Part shown: positions 35,816 through 49,000 of the stretch, piece after piece
How the letters are laid out: each line of letters begins with the position of its first letter
Position numbering within the stretch: the stretch's first letter is position 1
DNA from: Tomocerus qinae
Taxonomy: Eukaryota; Arthropoda; Collembola; Entomobryomorpha; Tomoceridae
Length of the DNA stretch: 64,000 nucleotides
Reading direction: 5' to 3'
Assembly (NCBI GenBank): GCA_020055645.1
Contig: CM034548.1
Coordinates: 37,874,296 to 37,938,295 of the forward strand
Translations under genes and position numbers: made by a program
The notes under the pieces: generated by a model
Database searches by the model: none
What the model saw: the letters and a program-made list of their open reading frames with translations, nothing else
What the model was told of the DNA's origin: nothing

Positions 35816-36799
35816 TTATCTTTCCAAGTGTACTTTGTTCAAAACATTAAACACTGTATCTTTCATGGTAGATATAACATAGGCTTGATTTTCAGCTCCC
35901 ACAATAGCCGACCCAGAGACAATCATGTTAGCTCCTGCCTAGTAACCATAAATAAAATTATACATTTGAATATAAAATAAATCCAAAATATTTTCTCGTT
36001 TTCCTATACCTCAGCACATGCTTGAATATTTGACAATCCAACTCCTCCATCAACTTCGATGTCTAATTCAGGATAATTTCTGCGGAGGAATTCGACTTTA
36101 GACAGCATATCAGACATAAAACTTTGCCCTCCAAATCCCGGCTCTACAGTCATTATCAAAATCATATCAGCCAAATCAATATGTGGCAAGACTTCATCCA
36201 CCAGTGTGTTTGGTTTGATTCCTATCCCGACCTAAATATAAAACCATTTTCATTTCTTACAATCTGCTTGATAAATAGGATAAACCATATTCACAACAAA
36301 ACATTTTCACTTATCTATTAATGAAATCAAAATTTTTCAATTTTAGAATCATGTTGGGTATTACCTTCATGCCACTCTCTCTTATTTTTCGACAGAGCCC
36401 AGGAACATCTCTAGTAGCCTCAATATGAAATGTATATTGATCAGCTCCAGCATCACTCATTGGTTGAACCCACTTTAATAGATTTTAATTTTAAATAAGT
36501 ATCATTATTTTAATTCATCTGCGTTATTATCGGTTTATAAAATTATAGTTATTAATTAGATTACATACCTGCTCTGGAGAAGCTACCATCATGTGCATAT
36601 CGAAAAAAGCTTCAGGAACCTTCGAACGGAGACATTTCACTACAGGATGTCCGAAAGTGAGATTAGGGACAAAGTGACCATCCATTACATCTAAATGAAG
36701 GTAGTCTGCTCCATTGTTAAGCAGTTTAGTGGACTCGCTGAGAATCTGAGACAAGTCGGCGTTTAGGATTGATGGACCAATTTTACAGGTTGGACCCAT
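35816..36799 (-). CDS. RPE: Ribulose-phosphate 3-epimerase
   Basis: Four exons: 36799-36569, 36472-36365, 36231-36010, 35938-35816; all junctions are in phase and the product is 227 aa, the usual length. It interconverts D-ribulose 5-phosphate and D-xylulose 5-phosphate in the cytosolic pentose phosphate pathway. It is a TIM barrel with recognisable blocks: [27 protein letters not shown] (H35 and D37 as metal ligand/catalytic residues), FFDMHMMV (H69), [19 protein letters not shown] (D174, second catalytic aspartate) and the phosphate-binding SGSAIVG. All expected active-site residues are present. It is convergent with SPOUT1, and a foldback element lies just upstream of its start. Confidence 0.97.
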
Positions 36800-36846
36800 A
36801 TTCTGTTGGGATAGACAAAATTATTTATAAGTTTGACATATTTTGC

Positions 36847-37028
36847 AATTCCTCACATATTTTATTTGCAGCATGCCGTAAATGTCATGACACATGATAG
36901 TTTATGTCATTTACTCCGCTGCTGTTAAAAACTTATCGGGTACCGATCCCAGCCAGCAAAGCTAGCCCAAGAGGATCGGTGGTACATTTACTATTATTTT
37001 ATGGCATGCCGCAAATAAAAAGGAATTC
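36847..37028. mobile_element. Foldback/MITE-like element just upstream of RPE
   Basis: The left arm contains TTTATTTGCAGCATGCCGTA (36861-36880). The right arm, read in reverse, is TTTATTTGCGGCATGCCATA (37020-37001), and outer AATTCCT/AGGAATT ends extend the pair. An inner pair, GGGTACCGATCC and GGATCGGTGGTAC, is also inverted. About 180 bp, no coding capacity; it lies 48 bp upstream of the RPE ATG. Confidence 0.65.
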
Positions 37029-39083
37029 ACGCCATACCGGCTTCATACTTTGCTTCCGATGTTAGGGATAACAATATATATTCCATCTTATAATATGTTC
37101 TGTTCTATGTTATGTGTGTTTATACTTATTAGCGCTTACAACTCATACAGTTCATTAGTTCTAGGTGGTAGGACTAATTACTATTGCATTTTCGGCAACA
37201 AATTGCTACCAATAAAAATGGAAGAAGCTTTAATGGGCCACATCACACTGTAAAGTAATTTACTGTCAAATAATTACGTCGTAGCTATTGTTGATTGCTT
37301 GTATTAACTTTCTTTGTCAACAGAAACAAGGTAAAAGTACAACCATCAAAAATCCCAATCTGATATGTTGTATTTATTCTCTACTATTTTTGTGACGTTT
37401 TACTCCAGTTGTCGGGTTACTTTATTGTAATCATTGTAATTAAAATAATTACCGTTTAATCAGTATGTTGAGGTGCAGTGACTCTTCTTGACTTGGCGAC
37501 GTTGATGGTCCAAAAGACTTTTGACTTCTACTTCGTTCAAGTTTGTTTATACATCTATCAATGCACACACATCTGATACTCTGATACATTCAATTTTCCT
37601 ACTTTGTCCGTAAGTCGCACAACTTTCTTATACACTAACAAGATGTGCTCTTCTTCGAATCGGAGTTTGTATTGTATGAATCTGTCTGTAGTCTCTGTAG
37701 TATAGTCCGTGTATTTGTATGTGATTGTACAAATTGTACCCAGGTTCAAACTCCTAGTAGTCTTTTGTATGGCATACTTATATACCTACCCTACGTCTAC
37801 GGCTTCAGCATCCCATCTCCTGAACTGAAGGCATCCGACGTACGATCTTGGTCAATTTCATTTTATAATTAAGGTGAGTTGTTCTCGGTAAATGATAAAT
37901 GTTAGATATTTCAAAAAACCAAGTCGATGGTGAAAATCGGTTTAAAATAGATATGTTAGGTGAGCAAATCATGAAAGCCACTTAGCCACTCTTTCTCTGC
38001 ATGTAATGGTACGAAATAAATAATTTGCATTTGCATTGTACCCTTTTTCAAGCACGTATACAGAACTGAGATTGGGAGGGGGGCTAAGACTTCTAATATC
38101 TTTGGCATTTTTTATTTGGGGGCGGGGGGTTGACTTCAAAAGCCCATCCCTCTATGTGTCCTTGCCCTTTTTGGTCTAGGTACGGTACAAGAAGCGAATC
38201 AAAAAGTTATTTTCTACATACGAATAAGGAAGATTTGACAGAATAATTAGTTTTAGCAGATTTTAAGAGCTATAATTATACGTTTAATTAAATCAAATTA
38301 AAGCGTTTTATGCTGTGTTTAAATTTATTTTTGAGTCCATTTTTGCTTTTTCCTGCTAGAAATCCAAAACATTTTAGTGTATGTATTTGAAATAGGGCCT
38401 CTTATTATGTAGGCAAAAATGAGAGTCAAAACCAATTTGGAGATGGTCGGCAACTTTCTAGGCTTTAATCTGGTTGAAACAAATCTCAAATTCGGTAAAA
38501 GATATGTTAATTTAGGGTAACCAAAAGGCCAGTGTTATGACCCTTGTCTTAAGTTATGAGGGCTTCTCAAGTCGCCCAAAATACGTTGAAATCGAAAACT
38601 GTGCTGACGAAAATATTAAAGCATTTATTGAGTTATTTTTTATAATAATTTAAATGTAGAACAATAGTGTCATCCATTAAGATAATCAGTTTTGAACTAG
38701 TGACTCAATTAGTTCTCTTTCTATAGAGTACTACATTTAAAAAATGATAGAGTACCACTTAATGTTAAACAATCTAAGCACAAAACTCATAGTCATGTCA
38801 TATTAATTGGCTAGATTCACAACATTAACATGGTGGAAGTATTGTAGTTAATATTATCTACGCTAAACGCATGTAATAAAGATAAAGATGGTATACAAAT
38901 ATATATTATATTTACATTATCAACAATATAGAATCATGAAAAAACTACATTTGTATTTTTTCAAGCGCTAATTATTAAAATCGTGATCAGAGGTATTCTA
39001 AGGTTATAATAACACTAACATATCCATTTAGCAATAAAAATATGAATATCCCTTACAATTGCATATTATTACGCCTTAGTTTT
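37029..39083. other. Intergenic region upstream of RPE and downstream of ENY2
   Basis: No supported gene; holds the hAT-like MITE at 38049-38164. The RPE promoter may extend into its left part. Confidence 0.4.
38049..38164. mobile_element. hAT-like MITE, 116 bp, with exact 8-bp target-site duplication
   Basis: The flanks are the identical 8-mer CCCTTTTT at 38041-38048 and 38165-38172. The left end is CAAGCACGTATACAG and the reversed right end CAAGGACACATAGAG. As in the 29428-29602 copy, G-runs fill the interior. Same end motif CARGCACGTA, so probably the same family. Confidence 0.65.
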
Positions 39084-40679
39084 TTAATCATTGACTTCCG
39101 ATCCAGACTTGACAATATTTTCGACTTCGTTGTGAACTGCTGTTTGAATTTTGTGAAGTAATTCTTTCTTTATTGCATCAGGAACTTTTTCTGCAATTTT
39201 ACAAAAGTATTAACAGAGTGTTACTGCAATGGGTACAAACAAAGTACAATATTGTATTTCCAATTACCATCCTGTAATTTTTACCCCTTCCGAAAGAAAA
39301 CAGCCTACAACATTGATATTGATTCACCTTTACACTTTCTAATCTTTATTTTACGGGTTAATAGAAAAAAGCCGCAATCGGGTTGATTGGGGTGCGAACG
39401 CAGGACGCTATGCCAAACTAGTACTACTAACTGGGGATGAATATTATTAGCACTTAAATGAATATGATCCACTAAGGAACTTCCAGACGGGTCGTAAATT
39501 CGGCTGGTTCGGTATGGTAAATGAATGTCAATTAATGACAATGAGATGTGGTGGTTGTTGAGGTTGAGTGACTTGGTGTCACAATGAGGATGGCTGATTA
39601 GACTAGGCAGGCTTCGGTCAATTCCAGTTCGGCTGGTCAACTTTGCTAGCTAGCTAAGTGTGTGTACTTTATTGAAACTGTGTTTACTAAATAAAGCACT
39701 GAAAACGGTAGTTATTTACTAACTACTAATTAATTTATTTAATTATAAAAGAAGTGTGACAAGTGAAGTAGTAACTTGCACGTTGTCACAGGAGAGAATT
39801 ACAAAGATGCTTTCGGGAAGCAAGAATGAGAGTGATTGCTCGTTGAGCGTCTAGAATCCAATATATGGAATATTTTGACAGGAATAGCTTAGAATATAGC
39901 TTAATAATTACAACTTCATTGAGTGGAATTAAAATAGGATAAAAATGCACTTCTGAGTGCGTGGTCTGGAAAAATGATCAAAGTTACCACGAGAGGTCTC
40001 GTACACGGGTTTAGCAAAGCATTGATGATTTTTTAATGTTGTAAAAACGAGACTGCGACTGTGGGATGAAAATGAAAATAATATTTTATTTCAAAACACA
40101 AACTAAATTGTAGAGCGGCGAATGAACCAGTTTAACAATTATGTAACAAAAAAATTCATGGAAAGGTGGAGATTGGCGAATCAGGAGAAGAATCTCATAC
40201 CCTCAAAATGATCTAAAGATTGCCGTGTTAACATTTTTGTAGATCTTAAAAATTTGAAATGGAATTTACCTCGGGCAAGAGGTGTAATTTCATCTACCAA
40301 ATGTCGTACATCAATGTTTTCAACCCCGTTCTCACGAATAATCCGGCCGGCAGCAATGCGTAACTCATCGGTCCATCCGCATTCATGAAGTCTTGCTTTT
40401 AATAACGCTTTCAATCTACGAACGCAGTAAAAAAAACCTTTGAGAAATTTTCATACATATTACCCACAAACTGAAATAAATTATGTCATGTAGATAAAAA
40501 AAGTTTTTGGAAATGTACTGACAAAATCAAAAAATTAGTCGGATTTTGAATGATCTAAGAAAACGTGTTTAGTGTTCAATAATTACAAAAATTTTAAGTA
40601 CACACCTGTCAGTTTCTCCGTTGTTTATGAGTGCTTGTTCTAAAATCCGTCTCAGTTCGTTCATTTGATTCTGGTCCAT
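39084..40679 (-). CDS. ENY2: ENY2 (enhancer of yellow 2 / Sus1), SAGA and TREX-2 subunit
   Basis: Three exons: 40679-40606, 40415-40270, 39190-39084; phases agree and the product is 108 aa (human 101). The protein reads as an all-helical ENY2: MDQNQMNELRRILEQALINN, then ETDRLKALLKARLHECGW, IIRENGVENIDVRHLVDEIT and EKVPDAIKKELLHKIQT, each aligning with a conserved helix of the family (LKELLRAKLIECGW and VPDSVKKELLQRIRTFL in vertebrates). ENY2 wraps around Sgf11 in the SAGA deubiquitinase module and around the TREX-2 scaffold for mRNA export at nuclear pores. The second intron (39191-40269) contains unassigned repeat-like sequence. The C-terminal extension NEVENIVKSGSEVND is longer than in vertebrates. 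Confidence 0.96.
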
Positions 40680-42700
40680 CTTTTACATAAGGGTTTCAAT
40701 GTCAGTAAGGATTCAAATTCCTAATCAAATTCGGACTTTCAACTTTTGTCTACCACTGTGTGCAGGGTATAATAACAGCTAACAGTTATTGTAAAGTTTA
40801 CAGTTTACGGCACTATTTGATTGATTAAGTATTAATTAAGTATTAAATGATTGTAAATAATCATAAATCTCAAGTAATCAGAGGAACGACTGTCGAACAT
40901 CAGGAGATCTGTGAGTCTGTTTTCCTAGCAGTTTGCTTTCCCGCAAAAAATCCCTTCTGCCTCAAAACAACTCAGAATTTATTCTCGCGTTTGAATACTG
41001 AGACAATACAATAGTAAAAGCAAATAATAAATCATCAAAGTAGGCGTCGAACAACTAACTGACCGCTAAACTGCCTTCACGCAAGCGTCGGCCAACTTCG
41101 CGACGGATTCGACTGATTTTATTCATTTTCTGACTGAGATTAGCTACCGATTAGCTAGCCAGAAGGCCAGATACACCTCAAGATTATTGTGTGGCTCGGC
41201 TCCCTATCCCTAACTGCAATTCTGTTTGCTGTCATAAAAATTTGTACACCATGTCATATCACGTTGTCATTTAGGTAGAAGTACTGTTAAACATTCCTTA
41301 TTTCACAAACATGTGTTTGTGACTTTGGAAGTGGATAAATTATTCTTTTTACGAACGTGAGAACAGCCGTTCAGGAACAAATTTTTTGAGAATGTAGTTG
41401 CGGTCTGTGTAGAACAACGCGATGTTTGCTCAGAGTTACTTAGTAAGCGGTGAAAATCTGAAAATTCGATAGTTAATAAAAACAGTTAAACTAATGTCGT
41501 TGTGATATACAATAGATGACAGATCGTGTATTGTATATTATCATAACAGGCCACCAATCAGCTGGTGGATATTCTCCAGGTATTATTCATTCTACACGTG
41601 AAATTGACTGCCAACTGGCTAAAAGGTGAAACTTGACTGACAAAATCATTTTACTTTCTGTGCCAAAGTTAGCAGCATTGAATTATGTTTTAAATGCAAA
41701 AAGTACGCTAAATGATCTTATTACCAATTTGAGTATTAATCATGGCCAACCAACAGTTAACAGTGGTAGAATCACTGTGATGAAAACTGATTAAGATTGA
41801 TTACTATAAACTATACATAGACCCTTCAAAATTCTGTCAGTAGGAATCGTCTTTCAAATTGTGAGATATATAGGTAAGTGCATTTTACAATGCAATCAAT
41901 GCCAAAAGTCAATTGTCAAGAATGGTGAATGAAATTTTATGAGTTAATTATTGATTATTTAGTCTTTACATATAATGGCTATATTTGTTGGACATTGATT
42001 GCTATATAGTTATTACATATCAAAACACATACCCACGACGTTTTCAAACAGATACTACTTTCTTACCTTTATTAATAAATATGTGTAACGAACACGTACG
42101 TTGTACGTGGCCTAACTTGGATTAGTCAATTGGATTGGATGTCGTTAGTCCGGTTTCAGCAAACAGGGTTATCCAGTAATTGACTATAAATCTTCAAATT
42201 GATTTTGTATATGAAATTTAAAATATGATATGTTACTATAAAGCAATGAAATAAATTCCTGTTACTGCTGCTGCGTCGTGATATACTAGTATCATTGTTT
42301 TGGTGTTTTGAATAGCAATGTAAATTGATTAGTCGTCCCAATAAATGTTAATTATAAATTAGAAAGTGACTAAAGTTTTGCCATCGGTTCATTATCAGTT
42401 ATATTATAGAGTGATGTGTAAACTAAAAGTTCTTAAGTATGTATTCAAGTATATAAAAATCCACTCAAATTGCAGTGAACCGACTTAATCTTTAAAAAAG
42501 TGACCATATTCTGTCCAATAATTCTAATTTATACCTACTTATAGCAGTATTAGTTCAGTTAAGTGTAAATAGTTCTAATTACCAACTTTTCCGTTAACAA
42601 CTTTAATTTAAATGGTTTATTTTCATTATAGAAATTCGAGAGGAGTGACAAGACATACTAAGACTCATGAAACTCCACAACTTTACATAAACACTATAAA
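40680..42700. other. Divergent promoter region between ENY2 and the KIAA2013-like gene
   Basis: About 2 kb separating two divergently transcribed genes. No exon, RNA gene or clear repeat was recognised. Confidence 0.45.
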
Positions 42701-45700
42701 ATGGATAATACTGAGTGGGGAAGACGCTTGAAGCGGTACCTAGATGTCAACTACTCGTAAGCAAACCATAAACTGTTAATGCATTGCCTAATTGTAACCC
42801 TATATAATTACATTACGTGGTTTAAAATATTGAATAATTTTGTGCATACATTCATGCATTAAAAAATCACAGCACAACAATTTTATATGTTTATGACTCA
42901 CCTCAAAGTGTTGTTTCAATTTCAATACTTTCAATACCCGATTCTTTAATTTTTCTTTAATTTTACCAACTATTCTACATGTCTGTTCTGTCTACAACAT
43001 GCAACAGCGATTTCGCCATTTCTAATATAATATTAATATAATTTATGTTTCTATTGAATGCAGGTACAGGCGGCTTTTTATCTTGGCGGTATGTATTTTT
43101 GGCCTCGTTTGGTTATTTGGTTTCCGATTCCTACCATCCGAACATATAACAAATCCAGGTAACTACAAAAATGAGATAATTGTAATAAACTCTGATTCGA
43201 AAGATAAACGCTGACTTGAAAGAAATAATTAGTATCCTAGTCCAAGTATATTGTTTCCTATATTCGATTAAAGTTATATTGCTTACAAAATGAAAGCATT
43301 CTCAAAAATAAGGCATAAGTTTAAATTTCATATATTATTGACGTTTTCAAGTAGATTATTCCATGAAATCATTTTTTTGACTCGTCTCTTTGCAGAACCT
43401 GTAGAGACTTGTCTACAAAGGAAGCTATCAAAAGCTCAAGCCGAAGTTCTTAACATGGATACCAATATCGTTCATATTCCAGCACTGCTCGAAGAAAATA
43501 ATTTTTTACCATATGTTGGAAATGGTTACATTGGAAGCGCTCTATACGAAGAAGCCAATATTAATATTAAAAGCAAAGTAATTTTGTATTTCTTGTATTA
43601 TTTACACAATCTGGATCGATTGTGCTTAGTTTGTTGAAGAAGTATTTACATTGATGTCAGCATGACTAGACTGAGCTACAGCGGCTAGGAGCAAACATTA
43701 GATTGCTATGGCTATAAGCAAATAGCATTTAATCTAGCAATAATAATATTGTGTGCTATATAAGGGATATTAACTAACACTATCAACTCATACTTATGTT
43801 TATAGAATGGGCGAACTTTGTCAGTTCCTCTGCCTTTCCGACCTGTAGTTCGCGTATCTGTTACAGACGAAGATTCAAGACGAGAAGCCATGGTTTCGCA
43901 GTATCATAAAGGAATTGTTCAAAGAATCTCATGCATAGAAAGGGGAGATAGTAATTCCGTGGAAGTTATTAATACATTTTATGCGCATCGTACCCACCCA
44001 TCCATATTTGAACAAGATATTTCCGTTCGAAATCACGCGGCATCAAGTGTTATTGTTGAATTCGATCAGTTGGGGTGGACAGGAGATCCTCCTTTTAAGT
44101 CTGATATCAAAAAGTATGGTTTTTGTTTGTACTTTTAGTATCGGATATATTTATTATCATCATTTTTTACTATCATATCTTTGTTAATTAGGATTCAGCA
44201 AGGTGATGGGGAACTAAGTTACGTTTTGGGAAGTGGAATAATTGAAGTTGATAATCGTCCCATTGCAGTTGCTGTGGCTTATAAGAAAGTTTTGAATGCC
44301 TATGAGGTAATTTACAAATTAATTCAGTTTTAAATAAATCTTTAAATAGGTGGTATAATATTATTGTATTTAATAATACCATCTCTAATCTATTTTACCT
44401 GTCTGATTTTGTTAAATAATATGTGTGATTTATTCTTTTCTATCTTTTAGTTGGAACCAAATTCAGTTCATCCATTTCGCTTCATTACAGTTGTAAATTA
44501 TATACATATGGCCTCAAGAAAAGACTTCGATTCAGTAAGAGATCAATTGATTGACAAATCTGAAAAGGTAATTTTACAGTTTTGCTTTTTTCAGTATCGA
44601 TGTGGGGTACTCTATTTATTTGTGTTGCTTTTGTGTCTTTTCAGGAGTTAAAGAAGGCTTTAGGGCAAAATGTCCATAACTTTCAAGAACTTCATCGAAA
44701 CGCCTGGAGCGATTTGTGGACTACAGGATTTTACCTCAGCCCGTCTCGTGCAACGGGTGCTCTGAATGGTGATAAGATAAATGCAACGATGAGTTACGTG
44801 TTGTCACAAGTTCGTGCCCCTCTTCATGAAGTCAATGTTTCCCCTGTTCAAGTTACGGAAGCAAATGCCGTTCTGTCCTATGCTGAAGGTTGTTATGGCG
44901 GTCATCATACTTTGTAAGCTTTCAAAACATTTTACATAAAAAAACTATAATGTATTGCAACAATATCATTCAATCGATTTTGATATAAAGGCAAGCCCCT
45001 AGTTTGTGGTCGTCTTTGCAAACAGAATCGGAAATACTGGCTGTTTCAAATTTATGGCTGCTTACGCTTCAAAAATTGGTAAGTTTCAGTTGTCGAATTG
45101 TGGAATTAATCGATTATTATTTAAAACTGTCTAGCTAACCTTGTCTTGAATATAGGGCTGTCATAAGTTACTTCGTGCTGGTGCTAGTGGTGTGATGCAA
45201 GGAATGGTTCTTAGTTTTGGAGGAATGAAGTTTAGCAATCATCATTTGGAGTTTAATACGGAGCCGAAGGATCTCCATCGTGATTATCATTTCAGGTTCC
45301 TAAATCTTGTGGTCACTTTTTCTGCTATATTTTAACTGTTAAGATTAAACTGGATTTATTAGAATATATCGTGATGATGTTACACAATAACAGTCAAATA
45401 AATTGAATTAATTAAATAAAATTGTAAAAATTAAATGCAATGCAGCATGATTTTCCAGTTAATCAGTGCTTACTTTATTTTGCAGACGAATAGCATATGG
45501 CAATTCGACGCACGTGAATATTAGTGTATCTGTTGGAGCGGACAATAAGGCGACTTTGCATGCCGCTCTGGATAGAAGTGATAAAGACTATTACGCTTGT
45601 GATGCTGGATGCCTAGATCCGCCTGTACAACTCGGCCCTCAAAAGAAACAGTTTCCTGTTAAATTGACTGACCCTGTTACTTCTATTTTGTACATTACCT

Positions 45701-46032
45701 CAGATAGAATTCATGTTGAAGAGTTACGTTTGTCAATTCATGTTAAAGAGATATTAGAAGGTAAGCCCTAATTCATTAAAGCTTTGTTTGTTATTTGGAA
45801 AGTAATTAACGACGACTATGCCTTTTTTACAGCTCCCGCCCACGAACATCACGTAATTTCTATGCACAAACATGGAAGTGGCTACGGGGCCATGTCTACT
45901 ATGTTTTGGGTTTCAATCTCTTTGCTGATAATCGTTTTTCATCTCTTCTTATTTCATCTGGTGTACACAGAGTATTTTGGAACTTCGCAAGAAAAATTCC
46001 GTTCTAGGTACGTCTATAAGTATAAACCCTAA
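42701..46032 (+). CDS. KIAA2013: KIAA2013-type membrane glycoprotein
   Basis: Eleven exons: 42701-42756, 43064-43158, 43396-43577, 43806-44113, 44192-44306, 44451-44567, 44645-44913, 44991-45078, 45156-45295, 45486-45760, 45833-46032. All borders are GT-AG and every phase agrees; 614 aa (human about 634). An N-terminal signal anchor (about residues 22-42) follows a basic cytosolic tail. A long luminal region holds glycosylation sequons, and a C-terminal helix (SISLLIIVFHLFLFHLVYTEY) precedes a short basic tail ending KYKP. Diagnostic blocks are GCHKLLRAGASGVMQGMVLS, FGGMKFSNHHLEF, YYACDAGCLDPPVQL and LYITSDRIHVEELR, which parallel the human protein. The family is conserved in animals; its biochemical role is not settled. 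The first two exons are assigned by splice signals and hydrophobicity rather than similarity. Confidence 0.93.
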
Positions 46033-49000
46033 CATTTAGTTTGCTTCAAGATGTTCTATTTTTGATACCAATTTTATCTTGGCCCTATGTTAGGAAAAGT
46101 CAATACTTGCCTGTTTTGTAAAATATTAATTGGGTTGTGGTTGTAGCTATCTAGCTATTAAATTATATTGTTTTAAAGTCAGTGAAATCAAAGCGTTGAG
46201 TTTAAATGAAATATATATTTGAAAAAGCGTGATTATTCTTACTTTATTCTGTCCTGTTTCCTAAAGATAATATCTCCGTTTTTCACATTTAATTCCAAAC
46301 TTCAGTAAGTTCTGTATTTACGATTAAAATAGCATATTACTTGGGGTAGACTGTCCTTACATTGCTTTCATGAATTCAGAGTAAAATATTTATAAATGGG
46401 CATTGTTTACAATTCAAAAAGGCTTAGATGAGGCAATACAAGGTATTACAATACAATAGTACTTCAAAGAAAAATATGCACTACTGTAGTAGCACAATAA
46501 ATCTAGTCAATATTACGATAGAGAAGACTATAGCAGAAATTATCTCATGTATATTTTCTATTAAAGTATTAGTTTGATTTAAAAACAATATTTAAAAAAA
46601 AATGAATGAGGCCTTAATTTCTCAAATGCATCTAATGCTATCAACATTTATTTTATTAGCATACCGTATTCTATTTTGTCAATCCAACCAACCCACGCGT
46701 TCGTAGGGTGCAATAATGATCATCCAAATAGCGCCGCTAATAAGTATCTGTATTTGCACTTTTCAGGATTGGCAATTTTAAGCATACTTGAGCACTTTTA
46801 TATTTATTATGCATAAGTATAATAAATAATATGAAGATGACATTTGAAATGAATTCCACCACGTACTGTAATACTATTTATTATTTGCAGGTAGGATAAA
46901 AGCCAATATTCGGTGGAGGAAAGTGGAAAGAGAATTAGTACAAGATTGGTCCAGATATTCTTTCAGACTTATGTATACCCGTTACTTATTAAATGGATAA
47001 AAAACTCCTTTGTTCTTCAAGTATTAAATCTTTGTTCCAAATTTTTGATTATAATGAAGTGGAATTTTTTCTTAGTAAACAGTAACGCAAATGCCAAGTT
47101 TTTGGAGAATATCTGGTTTAGTTTATCGTCTTTATAAACAACAAATTCGACAAAAATAATTGACCCAATTTAGTTGTTATTTATTAAACCGTCACTTTTA
47201 TTCTATAATTTGGCAGTAGAACAATAGGCGTAAAATTTAGAAATATTAAATGCTCCCACGTTAGTGCTACGTATTCTTCACAAAATGCTTTTTTTCGAGT
47301 AAGCCCAAGTCGTTTTGATTATTTTGCTAGTTGCAAAGATTATTAATAACATGTAATAAATAACACTCGTATTCTTCTACTGGCAATATTGCTTATTTTT
47401 TGATAAAGGCCGAATTTGCACAAATTAGTTTTGAAAAGGGATAAAAAGTTTAAAAGTTGAAATTTGGAACAATATACTATTATTATTATATAATTCGCCT
47501 TTTCGGTGTAAATAAAATATTACATAAATATATAGATTGAGTGAAACATGTAGAGAGTAGATTAGCCTTTTGTAATTCATAAGATGTGTAAATTTAATAA
47601 TAATGTTTGCAATTATTTTGTATTGTACAAGTAATGCAATTTCCGTGAAACTCGATAAATGATGCCAGGGGGAGGTATGCAGTAAATTAATTCCAATTTT
47701 ATACAGTGTTGTCTAAGCCATTGTGAAACAGTAGCTTAGCGAAATGAATCATTGGTTTTATACGCGTTAAATAAGCGCAGAAAAGTCAAAAGGTTTTTGT
47801 TAAATGTTAAATTATTTTTTCTTTGCTTTAGTTTTTCGTCCAAAAAATATTTTCCTTTTGTAAGGATAGTCTATGGACACAATGAAGAAAACGAAAAGGA
47901 ACCTATATAGCTGAACTTTAAGGGATGTATCTCGACCTAGTCATTCACGCAAGCTTCGTTGACTAATGATTACTGATTTTGGATATCCTTACGCATGTTG
48001 GATAAAAATAGATATCGCTGCGTCAGTGTACTTTAATTGAAGTGCTTTAAATTGTTAGTATTCATTAAACTTTAGATGAGGTACAGCTTATTTATTTAAA
48101 ACCATAACATATCCAAATTAAGGTTGTTACATTTTAAAAGGATTATAATTATTTTACAATTTGTTTATATTGTTTGTGATCCTGCACATTAACATATATT
48201 ATTATATACTTTATGCTGCAAACTACTAGAAATGTGAATTTCATTCCTAAAAATAAGCAGCTGCAAAGAATATTAGTAAAAAGGGAAATTGACTTAGAAG
48301 AACTCTTCTTAGCAAATGATTTTAGCTTTTAAAGACTAATCGTAGAAATCCCTAGTACAAATAACGTATATGTTAATGTGTGGGTAGTAAGTAGGCGATT
48401 GTTACTTTACGGCCAGTGGTAGTAATTAGTCACTTGTATCCAGCTTGTCGATAAAAAAGAAAATTGTCTACAATGAACTACGTATGATCTGTCCAAACGC
48501 TTTCCGTGCAATACATTCCTAGTTTCATTTTCAACTGATAACTTTTTCTCATCACTTAGTCACTTAATATTAATAAATTGCGCTAGTGTAGTTTAGCTGA
48601 TGTAGCTATCAAGCTTTTTCAATTAATATAATTTTTATTGCAGAAAAATATCCGACTTTTGAGTGACTCCCTTCGTACCTCAACAAATGCCTCTTACTAT
48701 TTACTCACCGTTCGCTCAGTAAACTTCACATCAGGCAGCATCATGATCAAAGCACATTTTAAATTACCCCTATTATTTTTATTAGAACATAGTGATACAA
48801 GTAACTGAGTATTTGTTGTTATAATTATTATAACTCTGCTAATGTGTATATGGTGCCAACGGTTCTAGTTTAACAAATTCCGTAAACTTTTTGAAGAAAA
48901 GCGTCAAACAAAAATAAATAATGTTTAGAATATATAGAACTTTGTTTTGAATATTGGGGTGACTAGTAAATAACATTTTATGTATTTTCAGTTACTCTCT

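Noticed and set aside
39305-39640. 111-codon minus-strand open frame inside the second intron of ENY2, with a tRNA B-box-like GCGTTCGCACC
   Set aside because: No recognisable domain, and the B-box-like motif lacks a properly spaced A box and any cloverleaf. It may be part of a SINE or other repeat, but I cannot support that from one copy.
43578-43637. Open extension after KIAA2013 exon 3
   Set aside because: It runs past a good donor (AAA then GTAATT), and the next exon joins in phase, so it is intron.
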